This document shows, in pieces, positions 1 to 20,318 of a stretch of DNA of 20,318 bases. The stretch comes from SpSt-583 sp034434015. GTDB taxonomy: Bacteria > Chloroflexota > Anaerolineae > Anaerolineales > UBA6663. The stretch is from positions 1-20,318 of the forward strand of contig DAOUAB010000068.1 in the NCBI GenBank assembly GCA_034434015.1, given 5' to 3'. How positions within the stretch are numbered: position 1 is the stretch's first letter; each line of letters begins with the position of its first letter. The notes below the pieces were generated by a model. The model was not told the origin of the DNA and searched no databases. It saw only the letters and a program-made list of their open reading frames with translations. Made by a program: the position numbers and the translations under genes.

Positions 1-2
1 TC

Positions 3-3000
3 TCGGCCGCGGTGAGCAACGGCCCGCGCTCTACGGTCCTCTCCGGCGACCCGGCGGCGCTGGAGGAGGTCCTGGCCGCGCTGGCCGCGCGCGATGTCTT
101 CTGCCGCAAGGTCAAAGTGGATGTGGCCTCGCACAGCCCGCACATGGACCCGCTTCAACCGGAGCTGGTGAGCGGCCTGGCCGGCCTCCAGCCGCGCGCC
201 GGTTCCATCCCGCTGTACTCGACGGTGACGAATGCGGTCACCGACGGCCATGATTTGGACGCCGACTATTGGGGCCGCAACCTGCGCCAACCCGTGCGCT
301 TCTGGCCCGCCCTCCGGCAGTTGATCGAGTCCGGACACGCTCTCTTCATCGAACTCAGCCCGCATCCGGCGCTGGTAAGCGCGATCCGCGACGGCCTGGC
401 GGAACTGAAGCGCGACGGCGCGGCTCTGGCCTCGCTGCGCCGCGCCGAGCCTGAGCAGGCGGCCCTGCTCGCCAGCCTGGGCGCGCTCTACACGCTCGGC
501 GCTCCCGTCAATTGGTCCGCCCTGAACCCGGCCGGCCGGGTGGTTGATCTCCCGCCTTACCCGTGGCAGCGCGAACGCTACTGGCTGGAGGCGTCCGCCG
601 TTCACCGCCGGCTGCCCGACGACGGCGCGCATCCGCTGTTGGGCCGCCACTTGCGCCCGGCAATCGAGGCCGGGACGCATTTCTGGGAGACGGAGCTGAG
701 CCTGGCGCGCCTGCCGTACCTGAGCGATCACCGCGTGCAGGGCGCGGCGGTGCTGCCGGCGGCCGCCTATCTGGAGATGGCGCTGGCCGCCGCCGGGCAG
801 GCCTTCCCGGATCAGGCCGTCACCATTGAAGATTTTGCCTTCGAGCGCAGCCTGTTCCTGCCCGAGGATGGCGCGCGGATCGTCCAGGTGCTCCTCACGC
901 CGCAGCCGGGCGGCGTGCGGTGCCGCATCCTGAGCCGGGACTCGCAATCGGCCGAAGGCCCCTGGATAGAACACGCTGGCGGCCAGCTGCGGGCAGCGCC
1001 GGCGGCGGCGGACTGCATGAACCTGGCTCTCATCCAGGAACGTTGCGCGGAGACGGTGGCTGTCGCCGCCTACTACGACGCCTTAGCGGCCGCGGGCCTG
1101 AGTTATGGCCCGGCTTTCCGGGGCGTAGACTATCTCTGGCGCCGCGAGGGCGAGGCCCTGGGCGCGCTGCGCCTGCCCGAAACGCTGGCCCGCGAGGCCG
1201 GCCGTTATGGGTGGCACCCGGCTTTGCTGGACGCCGGCCTCCAGGTGCTCGCCGCGGCCCTGCCCGCCGATCGGACGGCGTCGGGCGAGGCCTGGGTGCC
1301 CGTGCGCGCCGCGCACGTTCGAGCCGGGCCGCGCCCCGGCAACGGGCGATTGTGGAGCCACGCCGTCTTCCACGACACGGGGGAGGCCGGCGCGCTGACC
1401 GGCGACGTGCACCTCCTGGACGACGATGGCCGCGTGGTCGCCGAAGTCCTGGGTCTGCGCGTCCAGCGGCTTGCGCCCGCGCGCCCTGTCCCCATTGAAG
1501 ACTGGTTCCTGCGCCTGGTGTGGGAGGCGCGGCCGGCGCCTCCGCCCCCCGATCCGGCGGCGCTGGTCGGGAACTGGCTCATCGTGGCCGGGGCCGAAGA
1601 CGCCCGCGTTCTGAGCGCTCGCCTGGCCGCGCACGGCGGGCGTGTGATCCGGGCCGTCCCTGGCGCGCAGTATGCCGTCCACACGCCGGAGCATTATGAA
1701 CTCGACCCGGCGGATGCCGGCCACTTCCCTCGTCTTCTTACTGACAGGTTCGGCGCGGGCCGCGCGGCGCTGCGCGGCATCGTCTATCTGCCGTTGCCGG
1801 CAGACTCGCCGGAGAAACCAGCCGTCGCCGGCCTGCTCCATCTCATCCAGGCGCTGGCCCAGGCGCGCTGGGAAACCGCGCCCCGGCTCTGGCTCGTCAC
1901 GCGCGGCGCGCAGGCCGTAGCCGAGGGCGAGTCGCCGGACCCCGCTGCCGCCGCGTTGTGGGGTCTGACCCGCACCCTGCTGCACGAACATCCCGAATTC
2001 CATCCGGCGTTGATTGATGTGAGCGCGAACCGCGAGGCCGATTGGGCCGCGCTGCTCGCCGAGCTGGCGGCCGGAGGTGACGAAAACCAGATCGCTCTGC
2101 GCGACGGCCGGCGTTACGCCGCCCGGCTGACGCCGCACAAAACCGGGACCCCGGCCCCGCCCGCCCGGCGCTTCTTCCAGCCGCAGACCGATCACAACTT
2201 CCGGCTGGAGGTCACGGAGGCCGGCCTGCTCGAGAACCTGACCCTGCGCGCCGCCGAGCGCCGCCCGCCGGGCCCCGGCCAGGTGGAGATCGAGGTCGTC
2301 GCCGCCGGCCTCAACTTCCTGGACGTGCTCTCGGCCCTGGGCCTGCGCCCGGACCTGCCGCCCGGCCCGATCCGGCTCGGCGGGGAGTGCGCGGGCCGGG
2401 TCGTCGCCGTCGGCGAAGGGGTGGCCACGGTGCGCCCCGGCGATGAGGTGGTGGCGATTGCGCCAGCCAGCTTCGCGGCCTATACCACCACGCTCGCCGC
2501 GCTGACGGCCCCGAAGCCGGCGGCGCTCAGCTGGGAACAGGCGGCGGCGGCCCCCATCGCCTTCCTCACCGCCGATTACGCCCTGAACCAGCTGGCGCGC
2601 CTGGAGGCCGGCGAGCGGGTCCTCATCCACGCGGCGGCCGGCGGGGTGGGCCTGGCCGCTCTCCAGATCGCCCGACGCGCCGGCGCCGAAGTTTTGGCCA
2701 CTGCCGGCAGCGCCGAGAAGCGGGACTACCTGCGCGGCCTCGGCGCCGCCCACGTGCTCGACTCGCGCTCGCTGGCCTTCGCCGACGAGGCCCTGGCGCT
2801 GACGGACGGCGAGGGTGTGGATGTGGTGCTCAACTCGCTGGCCGGCGATGCCATCGCCAGGGGCCTCGCCATCCTGCGCCCATACGGGCGCTTCGTCGAG
2901 ATCGGCAAGCGCGACATCTACGCCGATCACCCTATCGGTCTGGGGCCGTTCCGCAGAAACCTGGCCTACTTCGCCTTCGATCTGGCGCGGCTCGCGGCGG

Positions 3001-4270
3001 AGCGGCCCGAGGTCGTGGGCCGACGCCTGAGCGCATTGATGCGGCAGTTGGCGTCGGGCGACCTCCAGCCGCTGCCGCTCACCGTCTTCCCGCTGACGCA
3101 GGCCGAGGCCGCCTTCCGCCACATGGCGCAGAGCCGGCATATCGGCAAGATCGTGCTCAGCGTGACGACGGAGGCCGAGATCGAGCCGGCGGCGGCAGAC
3201 CCGGCGGCCTTCCGCGCCGACGGCACTTACCTGATCACCGGCGGCCTGGGCGGCCTCGGCCTGAAGCTGGCCGAGTGGCTGGTGCAACGCGGCGCGCGTC
3301 ACCTGGCGTTAATCGCCCGCCGCGCGCCGTCCCCGGCGGCGCAGACCCGGGTGGATCGGCTGCGGGCAGCGGGCGCCGAGGTGCGCGTGATCGCGGCGGA
3401 CGTGGCGCAGGCCGCGCAGATCGCTCAAGTGCTGGGCGACCTCGCCCAAACTGCGCCGCCGTTGCGCGGCGTCTTCCATGCGGCCGGCGTGCTGGACGAC
3501 GGCATCTTGTTACAGCTCGACCTGGCCCGCTTCCAGGCCGTGCTGGCGCCCAAGGTCCTCGGCGCCTGGAACCTGCACACGCTGACCCGGGACGCGCCGC
3601 TCGATCATTTCGTGCTGTTCTCCTCGGCCGCCGCCCTGCTCGGTTCGCCCGGCCAGGCCAACTATGCCGCCGGCAACGCCTTCATGGACGCGCTCGCGCA
3701 CCGGCGCCGGGCGTCCGGCCTGCCGGCGCTCAGCATCAACTGGGGGCCGTGGACCGAGGTGGGCCTGGCGGCGCGGCCCGATCGCGCCGGGCGGCTGGGC
3801 CTGCACGGCCTGGATCCGATCCGGCCGGATCAGGGGTTTGAGGCGCTGGCGCAACTGCTGCGGCAATCATCGCCGCAAGTCGCCGCGCTGCCGCTGCACC
3901 CGGACCAGTGGCAGCGCGCCTACCCGGAGGCGGCCCGCTGGCCGCTGTTCGAGCGCCTGATGCAGGCCATGCCGGCGACCGCGGCCAAACCGGCCGGCGT
4001 GCGCGCCGAGGTGCTGGCGGCGCCGCCCGGGCAGCAGCGCCGCGCCCGGATCGCGGCCTATGTGCAGGAACAGCTGGCCCAGGTGTTGGGGCTGGCCGGC
4101 GCGCGGCCGGACGAAACCGCGCCGCTGGCCAGCCTCGGCCTGGACTCGCTCATGGCGGTGGAGTTGAAGAACCGCGTGGAAACGGCGTTAGGCGTCCCTC
4201 TGCCCATCGCCAGTCTCCTGCGCAGCCCGACCGTCGGCGAGGTGGTGGACGAGCTGGCCGGCCAACTGAC
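3..4270 (+). other. Fully reducing PKS module (AT end, DH, ER, KR, ACP)
   Basis: The AT end carries VASHSPHMD, with its His codon at 132. VASHS rather than HAFH is usual in methylmalonyl-type ATs of myxobacterial PKSs, so a methyl branch is likely but not certain. The DH has HRVQGAAVLP (His codon 729) and DAGLQ (Asp codon 1230), both catalytic residues of the double-hotdog fold. The ER spans about 2202-3166 with the NADPH loop HAAAGGVGLAA at 2628. The KR has TGGLGGLG near 3237, Ser codons at 3621/3624, Tyr 3663 and Asn 3675. LDD at 3492-3500 marks a B-type ketoreductase. The ACP serine (GLDSL) is at 4146. With all three reducing domains intact, the inferred product is a saturated alpha-beta bond. 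Confidence 0.9.
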
Positions 4271-7200
4271 GCCGAGTCCGCAAACGCCCGCCGGGGACGC
4301 AGCGGCCGCGCCGGCGACGATCACGCCGGCCGCCGAGGCGCCGCTCACGGCGGAGGGCTGGCGCGAATACCCGCTCTCCCACGGCCAGCGCGCCCTGTGG
4401 CTGCAACATCACATTGCGCCGGGCAGCGTCTACAACCCGGTTTACGCCGTTCGCATCCGGGCCGAGGTGGACGAGGCCGCCCTGCGCCGCGCGGCGCAGG
4501 CCCTGGTGGACCGGCATCCTGCGCTGCGCACCACCTTCGGCGCACGCGCCGGCGAGCCGCATCAGAAGGTCCACGAGCACGCCGAGGCCGCCTTCCGGCA
4601 CGAGGCCGCCGCCGGCTGGAGCCAGGAAGACCTGGAAGCGCGCTTGCGGCGCGAGGCCGAGTATGTTTATGACCTGGAGCACGGGCCGCTGCTGCGCTGC
4701 CTGCTCTTCACGCTCGCCCCGCGCGAGCATGTCTTCATGCTCGCCGCCCACCATCTGGTCGTGGATCTGTGGTCGCTGGCGATCCTGATCAACCAGCTCG
4801 GCCGGCTCTACGCGGACCCGGCGGCGGCGGCTCTGCCCGCGCCCGGCCTGCGTTACACCGACTTCGTCCACTGGCAGGCCGGGCTGCTGGCCAGCGCGGA
4901 GGGGGAACGCCTCTGGGAATACTGGCGCAGCCGGCTGGCAGGGGCGGTGACACCGCTGGACCTCCCCGCCGACCGGCCACGCCCGCCGGTGCAGACCTTC
5001 CGCGGCGCCTGGCATGCCCTTCAACTCGGCCCGACGCTCACCCAGAAGCTTAAGCGGCTGGGGGAGCAACACGGCGCCACGCTTTACATGACGCTGCTGG
5101 CCGCGTTCCAGGTGCTGCTCCACCGTTATACCGGGCAGACCGACCTGATCGTCGGCACGCCCACCACCGGCCGCAGCCGGCCCGAGTTCGCCGACGTCGT
5201 CGGTTACTTCGTCAATTCGGTGGCCCTGCGCACGGACCTCTCGGGCCAGCCCGGCTTCACCGCGCTCCTGGCGCGCGTCCGCCAGACCGTGGCGGAGGCC
5301 CTGGCCCACCAGGATTACCCCCTGAACCTGCTGGTGGAAAAACTCCAGCCGCAGCGCGATGCCAGCCGTCCGCCGCTCTTCCAGACCATGTTCGTGTTCG
5401 AGCGCTCGCACCTGCTGGAAGAAGACGGCTTCTCGTCCCTGGCGCTTGGCACCGGCGGACAGAGCCTGCAGCTGGCCGGCCTGCCGCTCGAATCTCTCCC
5501 GATTGACAACCCGGCCACGCCTTTCGACCTGACCGTGGTCATGGCCGAGTCCGACCGCGGCCTGGGCGCTTCTTTCAACTACAACGCCGACCTGTTCGAG
5601 CCGGCGACCATCGCACGGATGGCCGGCCACTTTGCGGCCCTATTAGAGGGCATCGTGGCCGAGCCGGACCGGCCGATCTCGACTCTGCCCATGTTGACGG
5701 CCGCCGAGCGCCGCCAGCTCCTGGTTGATTGGAACGCCACCGACGCGCCGTTCGACCTGGACCGGCCCGCGCCTCACCTCATCGAAGCGCAGGCGGCGCG
5801 CGCGCCTGAAGCGGTGGCCGTCAGCCTGGGCGCCGAGACGCTCACCTACGCCGAACTGAACGGGCGCGCGAATCAGCTGGCCCATCACCTGCGCGCGCGC
5901 GGAGTCCGGCCGGATACCCTGGTCGGCGTGTGCGTCGAGCCGTCGCTGGAGATGGTCGTCGCCGTGCTGGGCGTGCTGAAGGCCGGCGGCGCTTACCTGC
6001 CGCTCGACCCGCGCTACCCGCCCGACCGGCTGGCGTTCATGCTTCAGGACTCGGACACACGCCTCATCCTGACTCAAGAACGGCTGAAATCCCAAATCCA
6101 GAGCCCCAAGGCCCAAGTCCTTTGCCTGGATACGGACTGGCCCCAAATCGCCCCATCCCCAACGGTCAATCTCCAGCCTCAAACCACGCCGGACTCTCTC
6201 GCCTACGTCATCTACACCTCCGGCAGCACCGGCCAGCCCAAGGGCGCGCTGCTCCATCATCGCGGCCTGACCAACCTGACGCACGTCCTGCTGGACAGGT
6301 TTGCGCTGACGCCGGCGAGCCGGGTGCTCCAGTTCGCGTCCTTAAGCTTCGACGCCTCGGTCTCCGAGATCGTGGCGACGCTGGCGACCGGCGCCCGGCT
6401 GGTGCTGGCCCCGCGCGAGACCCTGCGCGCGCCCGATGACCTGCTGGCCCTGCTGCGCCGCGAGGCCATCACGTGCGTCACCCTGCCGCCGTCGCTCCTG
6501 AGCGTGCTCAACCCGGAGGCCCTGCCCGCGCTGGAGACCGTGATCTCGGCCGGCGAGGCCTGCACCTGGGAGATCGCCGAGCGCTGGCGGGCCGGCCGGC
6601 GCTTCCTCAACGGCTACGGCCCCACCGAGACCACGGTCGCGGCGTCGTATTACCAGGTCGGCGAGCGGGCGCCGGGGACGCAGACGGTCCCCATCGGCCG
6701 CCCCAACCCCAACGTGCGGTTCTATGTGCTCGACGCGCAGCGTCAGCCTGTGCCGATCGGCGTCCCCGGCGAGCTGTATATCGGCGGCGTGCAGGTGGGG
6801 CGCGGCTATCTCAATCGGCCGGAACTGACGGCGGAGCGCTTCCTCCGAGTGGACACTGGTCAGTGGTCAGTGACCAGTCGGCCTGCCCGACTGCTCACCG
6901 ATCCCTCCACCCTGACCACCCTCTACAAAACCGGCGACCTCGTCCGCTGGCTGCCCTCCGGCGATCTCGAGTTCCTGGGCCGCCTGGACGACCAGGTGAA
7001 GGTGCGCGGCTTCCGCATCGAGCTGGGCGAGATCGAGGCCGCCCTGCAGAAGCACCCGGCCGTCCGGCAGGCCGTGGTCGTCGCCCGAGGGGAGGGCGGC
7101 GACAAGCGCCTGGCGGCGTATGTGGTCGTCACCGACGACCGACGACCGACGACCGACGGCGGCGAGCCGACCGACGACCGCCAACCGCCGTCCGCCGTCA

Positions 7201-7736
7201 TCCCGGAACTGCGCGACTTTCTCAGGGGACGCCTGCCGGACTACATGCTGCCGTCCACCCTGACCGTGCTGGACGCGCTGCCGCTTACGCCCAACGGCAA
7301 AGTAGACCGCCAGGCGCTGGCGCGCCTGCGGCCGGCGCGGGCCGAGAGCGGGTCCAACGTTGTGCAGCCGCAGAACGACCTGGAACGCCGCATCGCCGAA
7401 GTCTGGCAAAGCGTGCTGGGCGTGGAACGCGTCGGCGTGAACGACAACTTCTTCGACCTGGGCGGCCACTCGCTGCTCGTGGTGAAAGTGCAGGCCGAGT
7501 TGCAGCAACGCCTCGGCCGCGAATTGCCGATTGTGGACCTGTTCCAGTTCCCGACCGTGTCGGCGCTGGCCCAGCACCTGAGCCGGGCCGGGGATGGACC
7601 CGGCGCCGCGCAGGCGGGCCAGGCGCGGGCCGAGAAACAGAAGGCGGCGCTGGCCCAGCAACAGCAACGCCTGCGGGCCGCCGCCGCCGCGCGCCGGCCG
7701 GCCGGCCCGCCGACGAATGGCCGCGGGACCGGGTAG
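3..7736 (+). CDS. Hybrid PKS-NRPS, 5'-partial: AT(end)-DH-ER-KR-ACP-C-A-PCP
   Basis: This megasynthase makes a fully reduced ketide extension and then condenses it with an amino acid. The frame is open from the first complete codon at 3. The visible protein has 2577 residues, starting inside an acyltransferase, so the true start and the KS lie upstream; the GTG at 12 is interior. Domains, counting from that codon: AT end 1-196, DH 210-496, structural KR half and linker 500-730, ER 734-1055, KR 1073-1320, ACP 1347-1421, C 1455-1916, A 1927-2446, PCP 2458-2530. A 47-residue tail rich in Ala, Gln and Arg ends at TAG 7734-7736. Tails like this occur at NRPS-to-PKS junctions and probably dock to the KS of the next protein. 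All catalytic motifs look intact. Domain identity is certain; the substrates are predicted. Confidence 0.95.
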   Translation, partial: SAAVSNGPRSTVLSGDPAALEEVLAALAARDVFCRKVKVDVASHSPHMDPLQPELVSGLAGLQPRAGSIPLYSTVTNAVTDGHDLDADYWGRNLRQPVRFWPALRQLIESGHALFIELSPHPALVSAIRDGLAELKRDGAALASLRRAEPEQAALLASLGALYTLGAPVNWSALNPAGRVVDLPPYPWQRERYWLEASAVHRRLPDDGAHPLLGRHLRPAIEAGTHFWETELSLARLPYLSDHRVQGAAVLPAAAYLEMALAAAGQAFPDQAVTIEDFAFERSLFLPEDGARIVQVLLTPQPGGVRCRILSRDSQSAEGPWIEHAGGQLRAAPAAADCMNLALIQERCAETVAVAAYYDALAAAGLSYGPAFRGVDYLWRREGEALGALRLPETLAREAGRYGWHPALLDAGLQVLAAALPADRTASGEAWVPVRAAHVRAGPRPGNGRLWSHAVFHDTGEAGALTGDVHLLDDDGRVVAEVLGLRVQRLAPARPVPIEDWFLRLVWEARPAPPPPDPAALVGNWLIVAGAEDARVLSARLAAHGGRVIRAVPGAQYAVHTPEHYELDPADAGHFPRLLTDRFGAGRAALRGIVYLPLPADSPEKPAVAGLLHLIQALAQARWETAPRLWLVTRGAQAVAEGESPDPAAAALWGLTRTLLHEHPEFHPALIDVSANREADWAALLAELAAGGDENQIALRDGRRYAARLTPHKTGTPAPPARRFFQPQTDHNFRLEVTEAGLLENLTLRAAERRPPGPGQVEIEVVAAGLNFLDVLSALGLRPDLPPGPIRLGGECAGRVVAVGEGVATVRPGDEVVAIAPASFAAYTTTLAALTAPKPAALSWEQAAAAPIAFLTADYALNQLARLEAGERVLIHAAAGGVGLAALQIARRAGAEVLATAGSAEKRDYLRGLGAAHVLDSRSLAFADEALALTDGEGVDVVLNSLAGDAIARGLAILRPYGRFVEIGKRDIYADHPIGLGPFRRNLAYFAFDLARLAAERPEVVGRRLSALMRQLASGDLQPLPLTVFPLTQAEAAFRHMAQSRHIGKIVLSVTTEAEIEPAAADPAAFRADGTYLITGGLGGLGLKLAEWLVQRGARHLALIARRAPSPAAQTRVDRLRAAGAEVRVIAADVAQAAQIAQVLGDLAQTAPPLRGVFHAAGVLDDGILLQLDLARFQAVLAPKVLGAWNLHTLTRDAPLDHFVLFSSAAALLGSPGQANYAAGNAFMDALAHRRRASGLPALSINWGPWTEVGLAARPDRAGRLGLHGLDPIRPDQGFEALAQLLRQSSPQVAALPLHPDQWQRAYPEAARWPLFERLMQAMPATAAKPAGVRAEVLAAPPGQQRRARIAAYVQEQLAQVLGLAGARPDETAPLASLGLDSLMAVELKNRVETALGVPLPIASLLRSPTVGEVVDELAGQLTPSPQTPAGDAAAAPATITPAAEAPLTAEGWREYPLSHGQRALWLQHHIAPGSVYNPVYAVRIRAEVDEAALRRAAQALVDRHPALRTTFGARAGEPHQKVHEHAEAAFRHEAAAGWSQEDLEARLRREAEYVYDLEHGPLLRCLLFTLAPREHVFMLAAHHLVVDLWSLAILINQLGRLYADPAAAALPAPGLRYTDFVHWQAGLLASAEGERLWEYWRSRLAGAVTPLDLPADRPRPPVQTFRGAWHALQLGPTLTQKLKRLGEQHGATLYMTLLAAFQVLLHRYTGQTDLIVGTPTTGRSRPEFADVVGYFVNSVALRTDLSGQPGFTALLARVRQTVAEALAHQDYPLNLLVEKLQPQRDASRPPLFQTMFVFERSHLLEEDGFSSLALGTGGQSLQLAGLPLESLPIDNPATPFDLTVVMAESDRGLGASFNYNADLFEPATIARMAGHFAALLEGIVAEPDRPISTLPMLTAAERRQLLVDWNATDAPFDLDRPAPHLIEAQAARAPEAVAVSLGAETLTYAELNGRANQLAHHLRARGVRPDTLVGVCVEPSLEMVVAVLGVLKAGGAYLPLDPRYPPDRLAFMLQDSDTRLILTQERLKSQIQSPKAQVLCLDTDWPQIAPSPTVNLQPQTTPDSLAYVIYTSGSTGQPKGALLHHRGLTNLTHVLLDRFALTPASRVLQFASLSFDASVSEIVATLATGARLVLAPRETLRAPDDLLALLRREAITCVTLPPSLLSVLNPEALPALETVISAGEACTWEIAERWRAGRRFLNGYGPTETTVAASYYQVGERAPGTQTVPIGRPNPNVRFYVLDAQRQPVPIGVPGELYIGGVQVGRGYLNRPELTAERFLRVDTGQWSVTSRPARLLTDPSTLTTLYKTGDLVRWLPSGDLEFLGRLDDQVKVRGFRIELGEIEAALQKHPAVRQAVVVARGEGGDKRLAAYVVVTDDRRPTTDGGEPTDDRQPPSAVIPELRDFLRGRLPDYMLPSTLTVLDALPLTPNGKVDRQALARLRPARAESGSNVVQPQNDLERRIAEVWQSVLGVERVGVNDNFFDLGGHSLLVVKVQAELQQRLGRELPIVDLFQFPTVSALAQHLSRAGDGPGAAQAGQARAEKQKAALAQQQQRLRAAAAARRPAGPPTNGRGTG
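6086..6120 (+). repeat. Period-7 array in A-domain linker before A3 (gene 1)
   Basis: Five degenerate heptamers run without gaps, with units such as CAAATCC and CAAGTCC. They encode part of the variable linker before the A3 motif. Base composition is poorer in GC than the surrounding gene. The array is in frame (35 bases within an open frame) and does not touch a core motif. Confidence 0.7.
6848..6882 (+). repeat. Period-7 array with inverted repeat in A7-A8 loop (gene 1)
   Basis: Five heptamers of the AGTGGAC/AGTGGTC family lie between the ELTAERF motif and LYKTGD. An 8-bp inverted repeat, ACTGGTCA at 6855-6862 and TGACCAGT at 6871-6878, lies inside it. The resulting loop is 26 residues long, longer than I expect at this position. 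The same unit, AGTGGAC, occurs in the matching loop of gene 2. Confidence 0.78.
7131..7197 (+). repeat. Period-7 array (ACCGACG)x4 plus four variant units (gene 1)
   Basis: Four perfect ACCGACG units occupy 7131-7158. After an 11-base break come a fifth perfect unit at 7170-7176 and three variants of the ACCGCCG type to 7197. The array encodes a low-complexity Asp/Arg/Thr/Pro linker in the C-terminal subdomain of the A domain, ahead of the catalytic Lys loop. It is the clearest heptamer array of the window. Confidence 0.88.
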
Positions 7737-7786
7737 TGCGCCGTGATGTGTCGTTATCCGGGTTTATCAGTATCGCTCCTCTTCCT
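7737..7786 (+). other. Short gap between gene 1 and gene 2
   Basis: This 50-base stretch is visibly less GC-rich than the flanking genes. I see no hairpin, convincing -35/-10 pair or purine-rich Shine-Dalgarno before ATG 7787. The close spacing suggests that the genes are co-transcribed. If the GTG at 7736 is the true start, this gap would be coding instead. Confidence 0.55.

Positions 7787-20318
<12,532 letters not shown>

Larger units (their letters stand above)
4365..7590 (+). other. NRPS module C-A-PCP, aromatic (Tyr-like) code
   Basis: The C domain has HHLVVDLWS, with the His pair at 4749-4754 and Asp at 4764, so condensation should be active. It takes a polyketide from the ACP just upstream. 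The A domain has YTSGSTGQPKG at 6213-6245, NGYGPTE at 6609-6629 and the catalytic Lys at 7299. By hand alignment to GrsA, the ten specificity positions read D-A-S-T-I-A-G-V-A-K. This is close to the known Tyr/Phe family D-A-S/W-T-I/V-A-A-V-C-K, so I predict tyrosine or another aromatic residue. The PCP serine (LGGHSLL) is at 7470. The loops of this A domain carry three period-7 repeat arrays, annotated separately. Confidence 0.85.

Noticed and set aside
12..14. GTG at 12 as the start of gene 1
   Set aside because: The residues around it are the interior of an AT domain, and the frame is open to the window edge, so the gene begins upstream.
1500..2150. Possible methyltransferase domain between DH and ER
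   Set aside because: No SAM-binding glycine motif is visible. Position and sequence fit the structural half of the ketoreductase.
1083..3302. Long minus-strand open frame (739 codons)
   Set aside because: It lies wholly inside the DH-ER-KR coding region and has no recognisable domain. Long antisense frames are expected in very GC-rich genes.
7131..7197. Possible CRISPR array
   Set aside because: The units are 7 bases long with no spacers, in frame within an A domain, and no cas gene is near.
6473..7786. Upstream extension of the gene 2 frame into gene 1
   Set aside because: The frame stays open but overlaps the A-PCP coding region of gene 1. Its translation is Arg/Pro-rich without domains, and the KS leader begins only at 7787.

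Overview
This window is the interior of a hybrid polyketide/non-ribosomal peptide (PKS-NRPS) biosynthetic cluster. Three megasynthase genes lie head to tail on the plus strand and fill almost all of it. Gene 1 enters from the left edge without its start. Gene 3 leaves through the right edge without its stop. Only gene 2 is complete. No minus-strand gene, RNA gene, transposase, CRISPR array, terminator or thioesterase domain was found.

The DNA is strongly GC-rich, and the proteins are rich in Ala, Arg, Leu and Pro. Short period-7 tandem arrays and small GC-rich palindromes sit inside the coding sequence. Together with the mixed PKS-NRPS architecture, this suggests a large-genome, secondary-metabolite-rich bacterium. 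My leading guess is a Chloroflexota (Anaerolineae-like) organism, with a myxobacterium or high-GC cyanobacterium as alternatives. There is no marker gene to settle this.

Layout: (1) 3-7736, end of AT-DH-structural KR-ER-KR-ACP, a fully reducing PKS module whose AT motif leans to methylmalonyl, then C-A-PCP with an aromatic (Tyr-like) specificity code. (2) 7787-15667, KS-AT(malonyl)-KR-carrier, then C-A-PCP with a code I cannot assign. (3) 15660-20318, C-A(Val/Ile-like)-PCP-sulfotransferase-C and onward. Gene 2 and gene 3 overlap by 8 bases. Gene 1 and gene 2 are 50 bases apart.

Read collinearly, a reduced acyl chain is passed to an aromatic amino acid. That unit is extended by one malonyl unit and ketoreduced, which would give a statine-type 4-amino-3-hydroxy acid. 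Two more amino acids follow, and an in-line sulfotransferase acts before elongation continues. The sulfotransferase resembles, from memory, the PAPS-dependent domains of CurM and olefin synthases. Those sit before a thioesterase, whereas this one sits between a PCP and a C domain.

The most unusual points are: the embedded sulfotransferase; repeat elements of different kinds in the same loop of all three A domains; and an 80-bp perfect direct repeat that makes the PKS module's carrier protein nearly a copy of the PCP at the end of the same polypeptide.
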